51,965 nucleotides of DNA from Streptomyces chilikensis (GCF_001642695.1 NZ_LWCC02000134.1:1-51965); one strand, 5' to 3'; positions 8,332 through 19,208 are shown, numbered from the stretch's first letter. The notes: a model not told the origin generated them from the sequence alone. Numbers and translations: made by a program.

Positions 8332-9395
8332 TGGCGGCGGCCCTGCTCGCCGGCCGGGCGCTGCCCGCCGTCACGCGGGACGCGGTCGCGGGCCGCACGG
8401 TGTCGCCGCCGGCGGCCCGGGAGGCGGTGACCGAGCTGCTGGACGAGTCCACGGACGCGGTCGACGTCGCCGCCTTCCTGACCGCCGTGGCGGTCGGCGG
8501 GGCGACCCCGGTGCTGGTGGCCGCCGCGGTGCGGGCCGTCCTCGCGGTGGCCAGGCCGGTCGCCTGGACCGGCCCCGCGGTCGACGTGGTCGGCACCGGC
8601 GGCGACGGCAGCGGCTCGGTCAACATCTCCACCCTGGCGGCCCTCGTCGCGGCCTCGGCCGGCGCGACCGTCGCCAAGGCCGGCAACCGGGCGGCGACCT
8701 CGCGGTGCGGCAGCGCCGACCTGCTGGAGTCCCTCGGCGTCGGCCTCGACGCCGGCGAGCGCATCCCCGGGCAGCTGGCCGAGCACCGGTTCGCGTTCCT
8801 GTTCACCCCCGCGCTCCACCCGGCACTGCGCAGGCTCGCCCCGATCCGCCGCCGGCTGGGCTTCCGCACCCTGTTCAACCTCTCCGGTCCGCTCTCCAAC
8901 CCGGTGCCGCTGACCGGCCGGCTCGTCGGCGCCGCGACCCGCCGGGACCAGGAGGTGCTGGCCGAGGCCGCCGCCATGCTCCGCCACCGGCGGACCTGGA
9001 TCGTCCAGGGCGCCGACGGCATGGACGAGCTGACCACCCAGGGCCCCTCCCGGGTGCTGCGGGTGGACGGCGGCGAGCCCGTCGAGTTCACCCTCGACCC
9101 GGCCGGGCTGCCGCTGAGCCCGGCCGGCCTGGCCGACCTGGCGGGCGGCGACGCCACGCGCAACACGGTCATCGCCCGCCAGGTCCTGGCCGGCGACGCG
9201 CCGCGGCCGCTGCTGGACACGGTGCTGCTGAACGCGGCGGCCGTGCTCCACCTGGCCGGCGCGGCGGACGACCTGGCGGGCGGCCTCGCCCTCGCCCGGG
9301 ACGCCGTCCGCCGCCGGGCCCCCGCCGCGCTGGTCGAGCGCCTCGCCCTTTCCCACACCACCCAGGAGGGCCGTCATGGCCATGCACCTCGATGA
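8331..9395 (+). CDS. trpD: Anthranilate phosphoribosyltransferase
   Basis: 354 residues; joins anthranilate to PRPP, the second step of tryptophan synthesis. The glycine-rich phosphate loop VGTGGDGSGSVNIST is intact, as are KAGNRAATSRCGSADLLESLG, the RRRLGFRTLFNLSGPLSNP segment and the VQGADGMDE motif. The N-terminal ~60 residues match the helical domain of the family. ATG 8331 overlaps the preceding TGA, and trpC begins inside its 3' end (20-base overlap), so translation is probably coupled. This is a cluster copy; a streptomycete should have a second trpD elsewhere. Confidence 0.95.
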   Translation: MAAALLAGRALPAVTRDAVAGRTVSPPAAREAVTELLDESTDAVDVAAFLTAVAVGGATPVLVAAAVRAVLAVARPVAWTGPAVDVVGTGGDGSGSVNISTLAALVAASAGATVAKAGNRAATSRCGSADLLESLGVGLDAGERIPGQLAEHRFAFLFTPALHPALRRLAPIRRRLGFRTLFNLSGPLSNPVPLTGRLVGAATRRDQEVLAEAAAMLRHRRTWIVQGADGMDELTTQGPSRVLRVDGGEPVEFTLDPAGLPLSPAGLADLAGGDATRNTVIARQVLAGDAPRPLLDTVLLNAAAVLHLAGAADDLAGGLALARDAVRRRAPAALVERLALSHTTQEGRHGHAPR

Positions 9396-10169
9396 CATCG
9401 TCGCGGCCAAGAAGGCCGCCTGGAGCGGGCCGGCGGCGGCCGACGCCGCCGCCCGGGGCCGGCTGCTCCCCGCCCGGCCCGGCCGGTTCGCCGCCGCGAT
9501 CGGCGGCCCGGAGGTCTCGGTCATCGCCGAGATCAAGCCGAAGTCCCCGTCCAAGGGGCCGCTGCTGGACCTGGCCCGGGCGGTGCCCACCGCCCGCGGT
9601 TACAGCGCCGCCGGCGCCTCCGCGGTCTCCGTGCTCGGCGACACCCCGTACTTCGGCGGCTCGCCCGAACTGGTCCGCTCCGTCGCGGAGGACCCCTGGG
9701 TGGACGTGCCGGTCCTGTTCAAGGACTTCTTCGTCGACACCCGCCAGGTGACGCTCGCCCACGACAGCGGCGCCGACGCGGTCCTGGTCATCGTCCGCGC
9801 CGTCGACGACGCGCTGCTGAAGGACCTCGTGCAGAGCGCGCACGGCCTCGGCCTGGACGCGCTGGTGGAGACCTTCACCCAGGACGAGGTGGACCGGGCG
9901 CTGGACGCCGGAGCCCGCGTCGTCGGCATCAACAACCGGGACCTGCAGACCTTCTCGGTGGACCTGGAGAACTCGGCCCGGCTGCGCCGCGGCATCCCGC
10001 GCGACGTGCTGACCGTCAGCGAGAGCGGCCTGTCCGGCCGCGCCGACATCGAACGCATCGCCGCGCACGGCTTCGACGCCGCGCTGATCGGCGAGTCCCT
10101 GCTCAACAGCCCCGACCCCGCCGCGCAGGTCCGGTCCTGCACCGGGGTCCCGATCCTGGAGGTGGCCTC

Positions 10170-10173
<4 letters not shown>
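9376..10173 (+). CDS. trpC: Indole-3-glycerol-phosphate synthase
   Basis: 265-residue TIM barrel that cyclises carboxyphenylaminodeoxyribulose phosphate to indole-3-glycerol phosphate. The signature VSVIAEIKPKSPSKG (from residue ~45) holds the catalytic Lys and Glu. Further motifs are LFKDFFVD, GINNRDLQTF and SESGL near the C-terminal phosphate site. The length is usual for a monofunctional enzyme. It starts within trpD and overlaps trpB by four bases. All recognisable catalytic positions are present, so it should be functional. Confidence 0.95.
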
Positions 10174-11353
<1,180 letters not shown>

Positions 11354-11357
<4 letters not shown>

Positions 11358-12151
11358 AGCGCCTCGAGCAGACCTTCACCGACAACCGGGTCAAGGAGGA
11401 GACGACCCTGGTCGCCTACATCACCTCCGGCTACCCCTCGCTCGGCGAGACCGTCGGCCTGATCCGCGCCGCCGTGGACGCGGGCGCCGACGTGATCGAA
11501 CTGGGCGTCCCGTTCTCCGACCCGCTGGGCGACGGCCCGGTCATCCAGGCCACCGGCCAGGCCGCGCTGGACACCGGCACCACCACCGCCGCCACCATCG
11601 ACGTGGTCGCCGAGGCGCGGGCCGCCGGCGTCGAGGCGCCGATCGTGCTCATGGGCTACTGCAACCCGTTCCTGCGCTACGGACTGACCCAGCTGTACGA
11701 CGACGCCCGCACGGCCGGCGCCGACGGCTTCGTCGTCCCCGACCTGCCGGTCGGCGAGGGCGGCCCGTGGCTGGAGCGCGCCCGGGCCGCCGACCTGGGG
11801 CAGTCCTTCTTCGCCGCGCCCGGCAGCTCGCCGGAGCGGATCGCGGCCGCCTCCGCCGCCTCCCGCGGCTTCCTCTACGTCCTCGCCGCGAACGGTGTGA
11901 CCGGGGTGCGCGACGAACTCGACCCGGGCATCGACGCCTACCTGGAGCGGGTCCGCTCCGCCGGCGACACCCCGATGGCCGTCGGGTTCGGCATCTCCCG
12001 CCCCGAGCACGTGAAGGCGCTGCACGGCAGGACGGACGGCGTGATCGTCGGCAGCGCGCTGCTGCGGGCGGTCGGCGAGGCACGCGACGCGGCCGGCCGC
12101 CGCCGGGCCGTCACCGAGCTGGTCTCCTCCCTGAAGGCGGCCACCCGATGA
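11354..12151 (+). CDS. trpA: Tryptophan synthase alpha chain
   Basis: 265-residue TIM barrel that cleaves indole-3-glycerol phosphate and passes indole to TrpB. The catalytic Glu lies in VIELGVPFSDPLGDGPVIQ and the catalytic Asp in GFVVPDLPVGEG. The phosphate site is formed by NGVTGVR and VGFGIS. Length is standard. It overlaps trpB upstream and the DegT aminotransferase gene downstream by four bases each, which ties tryptophan synthesis to the rest of this operon. Confidence 0.96.
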
Positions 12152-13290
12152 GCGAGACCACCACCGTCCCCTTCTTCAGCGGGGCCGCCTCCGTCCGCCG
12201 CGACTGGCCCCGGCTGGAGGCCAGGATCCGCGAGGTCGCCGCCTCCGGCCGCTTCACCTCCGGCCCGGTCACCGCGGAGCTGGAGACCGCGATCGCCGAG
12301 CGCACCGGCGCCCGGCACGCGGTGGCCGTGGCCAACGGCACCGACGCCCTGGTGATCCTGCTGCGGGCGGCCGGCATCGGCCCCGGCGACGAGGTGATCG
12401 TGCCCGCGTACACCTTCTTCGCGACCGCGTCGTGCGTGCTGCACGTGGGCGCACAGCCGGTCCTGGTGGACGTCCTGCCCGGCAGCTACGCCATGGACCC
12501 CCAGCGCGCCGAGGCCGCGATCACCCCGCGCACCAAGGCGATCATGCCGGTGCACCTGTTCTCCCAGATGGCCGACATGGAGGTGCTGCGGGACCTGGCC
12601 GACCGGCACGGGCTGATGCTGCTGGAGGACAGCGCCGAGGGCATCGACATGCGGGCCGGCGGCGTGCACGCGGGCCTGTGGGGCAGCGGCGGCGTGCTCT
12701 CCTTCTTCCCCACCAAGACCCTCGGCTCGCTCGGCGACGCGGGCATGCTGCTCACCGACGACGACAGGATCGCCGCCCGCGCCCGGCGGCTGCGCCAGCA
12801 CGGCCAGGACACGGAGGGCGAGTACGTCCACGAGGAGATCGGCTGGAACAGCCGCTGCGACGAACTGCAGTCGGCGTTCCTGCTGCACCGCCTGGAATGG
12901 CTGACCGAGGAGACGGAGCGGCGCGCCGAACTGGCCGCCCGGTACGACCGGCTGCTCGCGCCGCTGGCCGGGAAGGTGACGACGCCCTGGATCGCGCCCG
13001 CCAAGACGCCGGGCAACCAGGTCTACTACGTCTACCTCGTCGAGTGCGACCGCCGGGACGAACTGGCCGCCCACCTCGAGGCGCACGGCGTCGGCACCGA
13101 GATCTACTACCCGCGCCCGCTCACCGAGCAGCCGCTGCTCGCCCCCCTGCCGGGCTCCCGCCACCCGGTGCCGGTCGCCGCGGCCGCGTCCCGGCGCGCC
13201 CTGGCGCTGCCGCTGTACCCCGACCTGACCGACGCGCAGGCCGACCACGTCGCCGGACTGATCCACGCCTTCTACGGAGCCGCATCGTGA
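12148..13290 (+). CDS. DegT/DnrJ/EryC1/StrS-family aminotransferase, copy 1
   Basis: 380 residues. The family transfers an amino group, usually from glutamate, to a keto-sugar nucleotide or related ketone. Seen: the N-terminal ANGTDALVI pocket, VPAYTFFAT, the LLEDSAE motif with the PLP-ring Asp, and the PLP lysine in LSFFPTKTLGSLGD (Lys190). The start ATG overlaps trpA. It has the length and motifs of WecE/WbpE-like enzymes. Followed immediately by a second, diverged paralogue, so the two likely act on different substrates or positions. With the NDP-sugar dehydrogenase and Gfo/Idh enzyme nearby, a 3-amino uronic sugar route is one possibility. Confidence 0.92.
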   Translation: MSETTTVPFFSGAASVRRDWPRLEARIREVAASGRFTSGPVTAELETAIAERTGARHAVAVANGTDALVILLRAAGIGPGDEVIVPAYTFFATASCVLHVGAQPVLVDVLPGSYAMDPQRAEAAITPRTKAIMPVHLFSQMADMEVLRDLADRHGLMLLEDSAEGIDMRAGGVHAGLWGSGGVLSFFPTKTLGSLGDAGMLLTDDDRIAARARRLRQHGQDTEGEYVHEEIGWNSRCDELQSAFLLHRLEWLTEETERRAELAARYDRLLAPLAGKVTTPWIAPAKTPGNQVYYVYLVECDRRDELAAHLEAHGVGTEIYYPRPLTEQPLLAPLPGSRHPVPVAAAASRRALALPLYPDLTDAQADHVAGLIHAFYGAAS

Positions 13291-14411
13291 CCACCGCCAT
13301 CCCCTACGCCGACTGGCCCGCCCGCTCCGCCGGCTGGGTCGACGACATCGTGGACGTCTTCCGGGAGGTCGCCGAGAGCGACGAGTTCATCCTCAAGTCC
13401 CGGGTGGAGCGCCTGGAGGCGGAGATCGCCGGGCGCACCGGCGCGGCGCACGCCGTGGCCGTGGCCGGCGGCACCGGCGCGCTGAGCGTGATCCTGGCCG
13501 CCCTCGGCATCGGCGAGGGCGACGAGGTCGTCACCCCGGCCTTCTCCTTCGTCTCCACCGCCTCCACCGTCGCCCTGCGCGGCGCCCGCCCGGTCTTCGC
13601 CGACGTCGAGTACGGGACGGCCCTGCTCGACCCGGCCGCCGCCGGGGCCGCCGTCACCGGGCGGACCAGGGCCGTGCTGCCCGCCTACCTGTTCGCCGAC
13701 TCGCCGCGGATGGCCGACTTCACCGCGCTGGCCGCCCGGCACGGACTGCACGTGGTCGAGGACAGCGCGGTCGCCCTGGGCGCCGAGGTCGACGGGCGGC
13801 CCGCCGGCCGGCACGGCGTCGCCGGGGTGTACTCCTTCTTCCCCGCCAAGCCCGCCGGCGGCATCGGGGACGGCGGCATGATCGTCACCGACGACGACGA
13901 CCTGGCCCGCACCGCCCGCATGCTGCGCAACCACGGCCAGCCCGCGGGCAAGCGGTTCCACCACGAACTGCTCGGCTTCAACTGCCGGATGGACGAGCTG
14001 ACCGCCGGCTTCCTGCTGCGCAAGCTGCCGCACCTGGACGAGCTCCTGCGGCGGCGGCGCGCGATCGCCGAGATCTACGAGGAGGGACTGCGCCCGCTGG
14101 CCCCCGCGCTGCTGCCCCCGCGGGCCGGCTTCGAGGGACGCGCCGTCTACACCTACGTGGTGCGCGTCCAGGAGCGCGACGCGCTGCGCGCCCACCTGGC
14201 GGAGCAGGGCGTCGAAACGGCCGTCTACTACCCGCGCCCCCTCCACCTGCAGCCCGCGTTCGCCCACCTCGGGCACCGGGAGGGCGACTTCCCGGTCGCC
14301 GAGCGGCTGTCCCGGGAGGCCCTCGCCCTGCCGCTGCACCCGGACATGGCGCCGGGCGCGGCCGAGCGGGTGGTGGACGCCGTGCGCCGCTTCCACGAGG
14401 CGGGGCGGTGA
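13287..14411 (+). CDS. DegT/DnrJ/EryC1/StrS-family aminotransferase, copy 2
   Basis: 374 residues starting at GTG 13287, four bases into the previous gene. Motifs parallel copy 1 but are diverged: VAGGTGALSV, VTPAFSFVST, VVEDSAVALG and a PLP lysine in YSFFPAKPAGGIGDG (Lys188). The C-terminal substrate region (TYVVRVQERDALRAHL, then YYPRPLHLQPAF) is family-typical. Tandem paralogues in this family often install two different amino groups. No frameshift or missing residue is visible. The substrate cannot be read from sequence. Confidence 0.92.
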   Translation: MTTAIPYADWPARSAGWVDDIVDVFREVAESDEFILKSRVERLEAEIAGRTGAAHAVAVAGGTGALSVILAALGIGEGDEVVTPAFSFVSTASTVALRGARPVFADVEYGTALLDPAAAGAAVTGRTRAVLPAYLFADSPRMADFTALAARHGLHVVEDSAVALGAEVDGRPAGRHGVAGVYSFFPAKPAGGIGDGGMIVTDDDDLARTARMLRNHGQPAGKRFHHELLGFNCRMDELTAGFLLRKLPHLDELLRRRRAIAEIYEEGLRPLAPALLPPRAGFEGRAVYTYVVRVQERDALRAHLAEQGVETAVYYPRPLHLQPAFAHLGHREGDFPVAERLSREALALPLHPDMAPGAAERVVDAVRRFHEAGR

Positions 14412-15322
14412 GCGCGGTGGGCACGCCGGGCGGCCCGGTCATCGGCCCCGACCGGCTGTGCGGCATCGGCGACGAGGCCGCCCCCGACCTGACCGGCCAG
14501 CTGGCCATCCACCACGAGCTCGGCATGAACGTGATCGAGCTGCGCACCGTGGACGGGTCCGGCCTGCACGAGCTGGCCCCCGGCGACGTCGCGGACGTCG
14601 CCCGGCGCACCATCGTCACCGGGCTGCGGGTGCCCGTCGTGGACACCCCGATCGGTTCCTGGTCCACCACGGTCGCCACCGGCATCGACGGCGAGCTGGC
14701 GGTCCTGGAGCGCTCCGCCCGGGCGGCGGCGCTGCTGGGCTGCGACCGGCTGCGCGTCATGTCGTACCCCAACGACGGGCGCCCGGAGCGCGAGTGGCGA
14801 CGTGAGGCGCTGCGCCGGATGCGGCTGCTGGCCCGCGAGGCCGAACGCCTGGGCGTCACCCTGCTGCACGAGAACTGCCAGGGCTGGGGCGGCCGGAGCG
14901 CCGCGCACACGCTGCGGATGCTGGAGGAGGTCGGCAGTTCGCGGCTGCGGCTGCTGTTCGACACCGGCAACGGCCTCGCCTACGGCTACGACTCGGTCCC
15001 GTTCCTGCGGCAGGTGCTGCCCTGGGTGGAGCACGTGCACATCAAGGACGGCGTGGTCCGGCCCGACGGCACCGCCGAGTTCACCCTCCCGGGCGAGGGC
15101 ACCGCGGACGTCGCCGAGTGCGTGCGGCTGCTGGAGGAGTACGGCTACCGCGGCCACTACAGCCTCGAACCCCATCTCGCGCACATCCCGCACCTGGGGG
15201 TGGCCGGCGACCCGGTCGCGCTCGCCGACGGATACCGCGCCTACACCCGCCGTTTCGCCGCCCTGCTCGGTATGGACACCGCGCACGGCGCCCTGTACTG
15301 GAAGGAGAGCCACCATGGCTGA
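14408..15322 (+). CDS. Sugar-phosphate isomerase/epimerase-like TIM barrel (AP endonuclease 2 fold)
   Basis: 304 residues of the xylose-isomerase-like TIM-barrel superfamily, which covers keto-sugar epimerases, inosose dehydratases and isomerases with a divalent metal. Likely metal ligands appear in TLLHENCQGWGG (Glu/His), LLFDTGNG (Asp), HVHIKDGV (His) and GHYSLEPHLA (Glu). GTG 14408 overlaps the preceding stop. It lies between the aminotransferases and the M20 hydrolase, so it probably rearranges or dehydrates an intermediate of the same building block. The exact reaction is unknown. Confidence 0.8.
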   Translation: MSAVGTPGGPVIGPDRLCGIGDEAAPDLTGQLAIHHELGMNVIELRTVDGSGLHELAPGDVADVARRTIVTGLRVPVVDTPIGSWSTTVATGIDGELAVLERSARAAALLGCDRLRVMSYPNDGRPEREWRREALRRMRLLAREAERLGVTLLHENCQGWGGRSAAHTLRMLEEVGSSRLRLLFDTGNGLAYGYDSVPFLRQVLPWVEHVHIKDGVVRPDGTAEFTLPGEGTADVAECVRLLEEYGYRGHYSLEPHLAHIPHLGVAGDPVALADGYRAYTRRFAALLGMDTAHGALYWKESHHG

Positions 15323-16622
15323 GTCGACCCGGACGGCGCCCGCCGGTACCGCCCTGAGCGCCGCCGACGTGGAGTGGCTGACCGAGCTGATGGCCGTCGA
15401 CTCCGTCTCGCCCCTGGAGGGCGGCCCCCTGGACGGCGCGGCCCGCGCGCAGCGGGTCTTCCTCACCGGTGCGGCCGAGCGCGGCTTCACCACCGTGCTG
15501 CACCAGTCCCCCTCCCCGGAGCTGCTGGAACGCCCCGAGGTGCCGGCCCCGGTGCGGGAGGCGGCCCGGCGCGACCTGCCGGGGTTCCTGGCCGGGCAGC
15601 CCTCGGTGGTCGTCGGGTACGGCTCCCCGCAGCCGGAGCGACGGCGGCTGGTCGTCAACTTCCACGTGGACACCGTCGGCCCGCACGTCCCGCCGCGCCT
15701 GGAGGGGCGGATCCTGCACGGCCGGGGAGCCGTGGACGACAAGGGTCCCGGGATCGCCGCCGCGGTCGGGGTGGCCGCCGCCTTCGCCGAGGATCCCGGC
15801 CTGGACGGCCGGATCGAGGTGAGGATCGCCTCCGTCCCCGGCGAGGAGGGCGGCGCGATGGGGACCTACGGCACCCGCGCCCTGGTCGACGCCGGGCACA
15901 CCGGACGGCTGATGGTCTTCGCCGAGCCCACCGGCAACACCTTCATGGACGGCTGCACCGCCGCCATGACCCCGCGGATCACGGTGCTCGGCGAGGACTC
16001 CACCGACGACCACCCCGCCGACGGCCACAACGCCACCGTGCTGCTCGGCTTCCTCGCCGACTTCCTGTCCCGCCGGCTCGGCCCGCTCGCCCACGGCATG
16101 GGGGCCAAGCTCTGCGTCGCCGGCCTGCACACCGGCACCGCGCACAACAGGGTGTACGGCGGCGGCCGGCTGCTGCTCAACATCGCCTATCCGGCGACCG
16201 AGCAGGCGGAACTGCTCGCCGCCTCGCTGGAGGTGCTGATCGAGGAGGCCCGGACCGAGTTCGCCCAGCTGCACGCCCACGACCCGTTCACCCGCCGCAC
16301 GGTGCGCGACTGGCGGCGCATCGTCCGCCTGGACTGGCTCAAGCAGGGCCTGCCCACGCTGCGCAACCGCGACCCGGAGGGCGAACTGATGCTGGAGCGC
16401 GCCGGGTTCACCCGGCACGACGGCCTCGCCGACGGCTCCGCGTTCACCTGCGACGCGATCTGGGCCCCCGGGCCCGGCCGTTACGTCGCGGCGTGCGGTC
16501 CGGGCCGCCTGGACGCCAACGGCGCCCACACCCCCGCCGAGTTCGTGAACCTGGACGACCTGGACTCCTACGCGCAGCGCGTCAAGGAGCTGGTGCACGC
16601 CTTCGCGGCCCGCGCCGCCTGA
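15315..16622 (+). CDS. M20-family metallo-amidohydrolase (ArgE/DapE type)
   Basis: 435 residues. The family removes an N-acyl group from an amino acid, or cleaves a small amide, with a di-zinc centre. The metal ligands are visible in order: NFHVDTVG (His117, with Asp119), GAVDDKG (Asp141), PGEEGG (catalytic Glu177 and ligand Glu178), and a late His in GAHTPAEFV. ATG 15315 has GGAGAG upstream and overlaps the previous gene by eight bases. Length fits monomeric DapE/ArgE-like enzymes. In this operon it could remove a protecting acyl group from an amino-acid or amino-sugar intermediate, or act on the final product as a prodrug peptidase; neither is proven. Confidence 0.85.
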   Translation: MAESTRTAPAGTALSAADVEWLTELMAVDSVSPLEGGPLDGAARAQRVFLTGAAERGFTTVLHQSPSPELLERPEVPAPVREAARRDLPGFLAGQPSVVVGYGSPQPERRRLVVNFHVDTVGPHVPPRLEGRILHGRGAVDDKGPGIAAAVGVAAAFAEDPGLDGRIEVRIASVPGEEGGAMGTYGTRALVDAGHTGRLMVFAEPTGNTFMDGCTAAMTPRITVLGEDSTDDHPADGHNATVLLGFLADFLSRRLGPLAHGMGAKLCVAGLHTGTAHNRVYGGGRLLLNIAYPATEQAELLAASLEVLIEEARTEFAQLHAHDPFTRRTVRDWRRIVRLDWLKQGLPTLRNRDPEGELMLERAGFTRHDGLADGSAFTCDAIWAPGPGRYVAACGPGRLDANGAHTPAEFVNLDDLDSYAQRVKELVHAFAARAA

Positions 16623-16705
16623 CCGGCCCGCGCCGCCCGACCGGCCCGCACCGCCCGACAGACCCGCACGTCCCCCGCCCGACCGCCCCCGCCCGACCGT
16701 CCACC
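16623..16705. repeat. Imperfect tandem repeats between operon genes
   Basis: The gap after the M20 gene is built from imperfect copies of CCGCCCGACCGGCCCGCA with about 17-18 base periodicity, decaying towards the next ribosome-binding site (GGAAAGAGAG). It probably arose by slippage. It interrupts an otherwise tightly overlapping operon and could affect mRNA stability. Confidence 0.5.
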
Positions 16706-16722
16706 GGAAAGAGAGAACCGCC

Positions 16723-17838
16723 ATGACCGTTCGCGTCCCCCTCGCCGAGCTCACCGCCTTCGTCCGCGACGTCCTCACCGAGTGCGGCCTCGACGCCACG
16801 TCCGCGCGCACCGCCGCCGACGTGATCACGTACGCCGACGCGCACGGCTTCACCACCCACGGCACCAACGGACTGGTGAACATCTACGCGCCCCGGCTGC
16901 TCGACGGCCGCATCGCCGCCGGCGCCGCCCCGCACGTCGTCCAGGAGACCCTCGGGGCCGCCCTGCTCGACGGTGACCGCGGCCTCGGCCTGGTCACCAT
17001 GGACCTCGCCATGGACATCGCCATGGACAAGGCCCGCACCACCGGCATCGGCATGGTCGCCGTGCGCAACAGCACCCACTTCGGCAGCGCCGGCTACTAC
17101 ACGCAGAAGGCGGCCGCCGCCGGGCTGATCGGCCTGGCGATGACCAACTGCGGCGCGCAGGGCGTCGCCCCGCCGCTGGGCGGCACCGTGCGGATGCTCG
17201 GCACCAACCCGCTCAGCGCGGCCGTGCCGGTCACCCGGGGCGCGCCCTTCGTCCTCGACATGAGCACCACCGTGGTCGCCACCGGGAAGATCAAGGCCGC
17301 TCACCGGGAGGGCCAGGAGGTCCCGCGGGAATGGCTGGTGCGGCACGACGGCACGCCGACGACGGACCCGGCCGCGTTCATGGCCGAGGAGGCGGACGTC
17401 GCCTGGCTGGGCGGCCCCGCCGAGACCGGCGGCGCCAAGGGCTTCGGCCTCGCCCTCCTGGTCGACCTGCTGTGCGGCCCGCTGGCCGGCGCCGCCTACG
17501 GCCCGCGGCCGGGCGTGCTGAAGGGCGAGCCGGCTGCCGACGACAACGTCGGCCACACCGCGATCGTGATCGACCCGTCGGCCTTCGGCTCGGCGCGGGC
17601 CATCGCCGCCGAGAACCGCACCCTGCTCGACACGGTCGCCGGCTCCCCGGCCGCCGCCTACGCGACCCGGGGCGTCACCTACCCGGGTGCTCCGGAGGCC
17701 GAGCGGTACGAGCGGTCGCTGCGCGAGGGCGTCGAGCTGCCGGGACCGGTCGCCGAGGGGCTGGCCGCGCTGGCCGGCCGGCTCTCCGTCACCGCGCCCG
17801 GCGCGCTGAGCGGCCAGGACCTGAGGGTGGCGGCGTGA
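16723..17838 (+). CDS. Ldh2/YbiC-family NAD(P)-dependent oxidoreductase
   Basis: 371 residues of the malate/L-lactate dehydrogenase (type 2) family, which reduces 2-oxo acids or cyclic imines such as delta-1-piperideine-2-carboxylate and does not use a Rossmann fold. The catalytic histidine motif appears as ADAHGFTTHGTNG (usual form SHG), followed by NSTHFGSAGYY and the cofactor region NPLSAAVP and LDMSTTVVA. A C-terminal GGAKGFGLALLVDLL is also typical. In this operon it might reduce an alpha-keto acid or an imino acid formed from the aminotransferase products. It ends four bases into the next possible GTG start. Confidence 0.85.
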   Translation: MTVRVPLAELTAFVRDVLTECGLDATSARTAADVITYADAHGFTTHGTNGLVNIYAPRLLDGRIAAGAAPHVVQETLGAALLDGDRGLGLVTMDLAMDIAMDKARTTGIGMVAVRNSTHFGSAGYYTQKAAAAGLIGLAMTNCGAQGVAPPLGGTVRMLGTNPLSAAVPVTRGAPFVLDMSTTVVATGKIKAAHREGQEVPREWLVRHDGTPTTDPAAFMAEEADVAWLGGPAETGGAKGFGLALLVDLLCGPLAGAAYGPRPGVLKGEPAADDNVGHTAIVIDPSAFGSARAIAAENRTLLDTVAGSPAAAYATRGVTYPGAPEAERYERSLREGVELPGPVAEGLAALAGRLSVTAPGALSGQDLRVAA

Positions 17839-17894
17839 ACGGGACACCGCCGACCGGAACCGACGACCGCACGAGCGGAAAGGACCGCACGACC

Positions 17895-19208
17895 ATGCGC
17901 ATCGGAGTGATCGGACTGGGCGTCATCGCCCCCTTCTTCCTGCGGGCCGTCGAGGACGACCCCGGGCTGCGGCTCACCGCCGTCTGCGACCTCGACGAGA
18001 GCAAGCTGACCGGGTTCGGCCCCGGCACCGCCGTCTTCACCGACCACCGGGAACTGCTGGCCTCGGGCCTGGTGGACGGGGTGGTCGTCACCCTGCCCAA
18101 CCACGCGCACGCCCCGGTCGTCGGCGACGCGCTGCGGGCCGGCGTCCACGTGTGCTGCGAGAAGCCGCTGACCGTCGCCGCCCGGGACGCGCACGAGCTG
18201 ACGGCGCTGGCCGACGCCTCCGGCACCACCCTGTTCACCGCGTTCCACCGCCGCTACAACGTCCACGTGCTCGACCTGGCGGCCCGGCTGCCCGCGCGGG
18301 AACTGATCTCCCACGTGACCAGCCACTACGACGAGAGGATCGAGGAGCACACCGGCTCCGACCGCTGGTACCAGGACATCGAGCGGTGCGGCGGCGGCTG
18401 CGTCATAGACAACGGCCCCAACGCCCTGGACGCCCTGGAGACCGTGCTCGGCCCGCTCACCCTGCGGGACGCCACCCTCGGGGACGTCCGGGCCGGGGTG
18501 GAGTTCTGCGCCGAGCTGCGGCTGGCCACCGCCGACGGCATCCCGGTCCGGGTGGACCTGGACTGGGCGCTGGAGACCGGCGAGCGCAAGGACATCACCG
18601 TCCACCTCAAGGACGGCCGGGAACTGCGCGCCGACATGCTGGACGGCTTCACGGAGTTCAAGTCGTCCCTCGACCACGAGTACGCCGGCATCATGGCGGA
18701 CTTCCACCGGGTGGTGCGCGAGGGCCGGACCGGGCCGGACCGGGGCCCGCACATCGTCGACCTGGTCGAGGAGGCGTACGGAATCGGCCGGACCAAGGAG
18801 GAACGGCTGCGGATGCCCGCCAAGGACCCGGTCGCCGCGCACCTGGTCAAGCTGCTGTTCCACCGGCGCGCCGACCGCGGCATGCGGCTGTCGCCCTGGC
18901 GGTCGCGGTGCGTGCGGGCCGGCGACGTGCACGAGCTGGTCACCACCACCGACCGGCCCACCGGCACCGGGGACCGGGTCGACCACGTGGGATTCCTGGG
19001 CTTCGCCGAGTTCGCCGCGGCGACGGTGATCGAGCGGGGCGACGTCGTGACGGGCCCCGGCGGACCCATCGGGCGGGTGGCCGGATTCGACGAGTGCCAC
19101 GCGCCGAACCACTACAACATCCTCATCGACACCGATCAGGTCTTCACCGCCGAGGACCTGGACCTGCGCACCACGGACACCCTGACCTTCTCCGGAGGAA
19201 CCTCATGA
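17895..19208 (+). CDS. Gfo/Idh/MocA-family oxidoreductase with an extra C-terminal domain
   Basis: 437 residues from ATG 17895, chosen because GGAAAGGA lies upstream and the product then begins directly with the Rossmann motif MRIGVIGLGVIAPFF. A GTG at 17835 overlapping the previous stop would add 20 low-complexity residues. Family landmarks are VVVTLPNHAH and the CCEKPLTVA motif with the catalytic Lys. The main domain matches sugar or cyclitol dehydrogenases. After about residue 330 there is an additional ~100-residue segment (HRRADRGMRL... to ...TLTFSGG) that is not part of the usual fold and that I cannot identify. It may oxidise the sugar position to be aminated by a DegT enzyme. Confidence 0.85.
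   Translation: MRIGVIGLGVIAPFFLRAVEDDPGLRLTAVCDLDESKLTGFGPGTAVFTDHRELLASGLVDGVVVTLPNHAHAPVVGDALRAGVHVCCEKPLTVAARDAHELTALADASGTTLFTAFHRRYNVHVLDLAARLPARELISHVTSHYDERIEEHTGSDRWYQDIERCGGGCVIDNGPNALDALETVLGPLTLRDATLGDVRAGVEFCAELRLATADGIPVRVDLDWALETGERKDITVHLKDGRELRADMLDGFTEFKSSLDHEYAGIMADFHRVVREGRTGPDRGPHIVDLVEEAYGIGRTKEERLRMPAKDPVAAHLVKLLFHRRADRGMRLSPWRSRCVRAGDVHELVTTTDRPTGTGDRVDHVGFLGFAEFAAATVIERGDVVTGPGGPIGRVAGFDECHAPNHYNILIDTDQVFTAEDLDLRTTDTLTFSGGTS

Noticed and set aside
16623-16722. CRISPR-like array from the tandem repeats after the M20 gene
   Set aside because: Copies are contiguous without unique spacers and decay gradually. This is simple tandem repetition; no cas genes are present anywhere.
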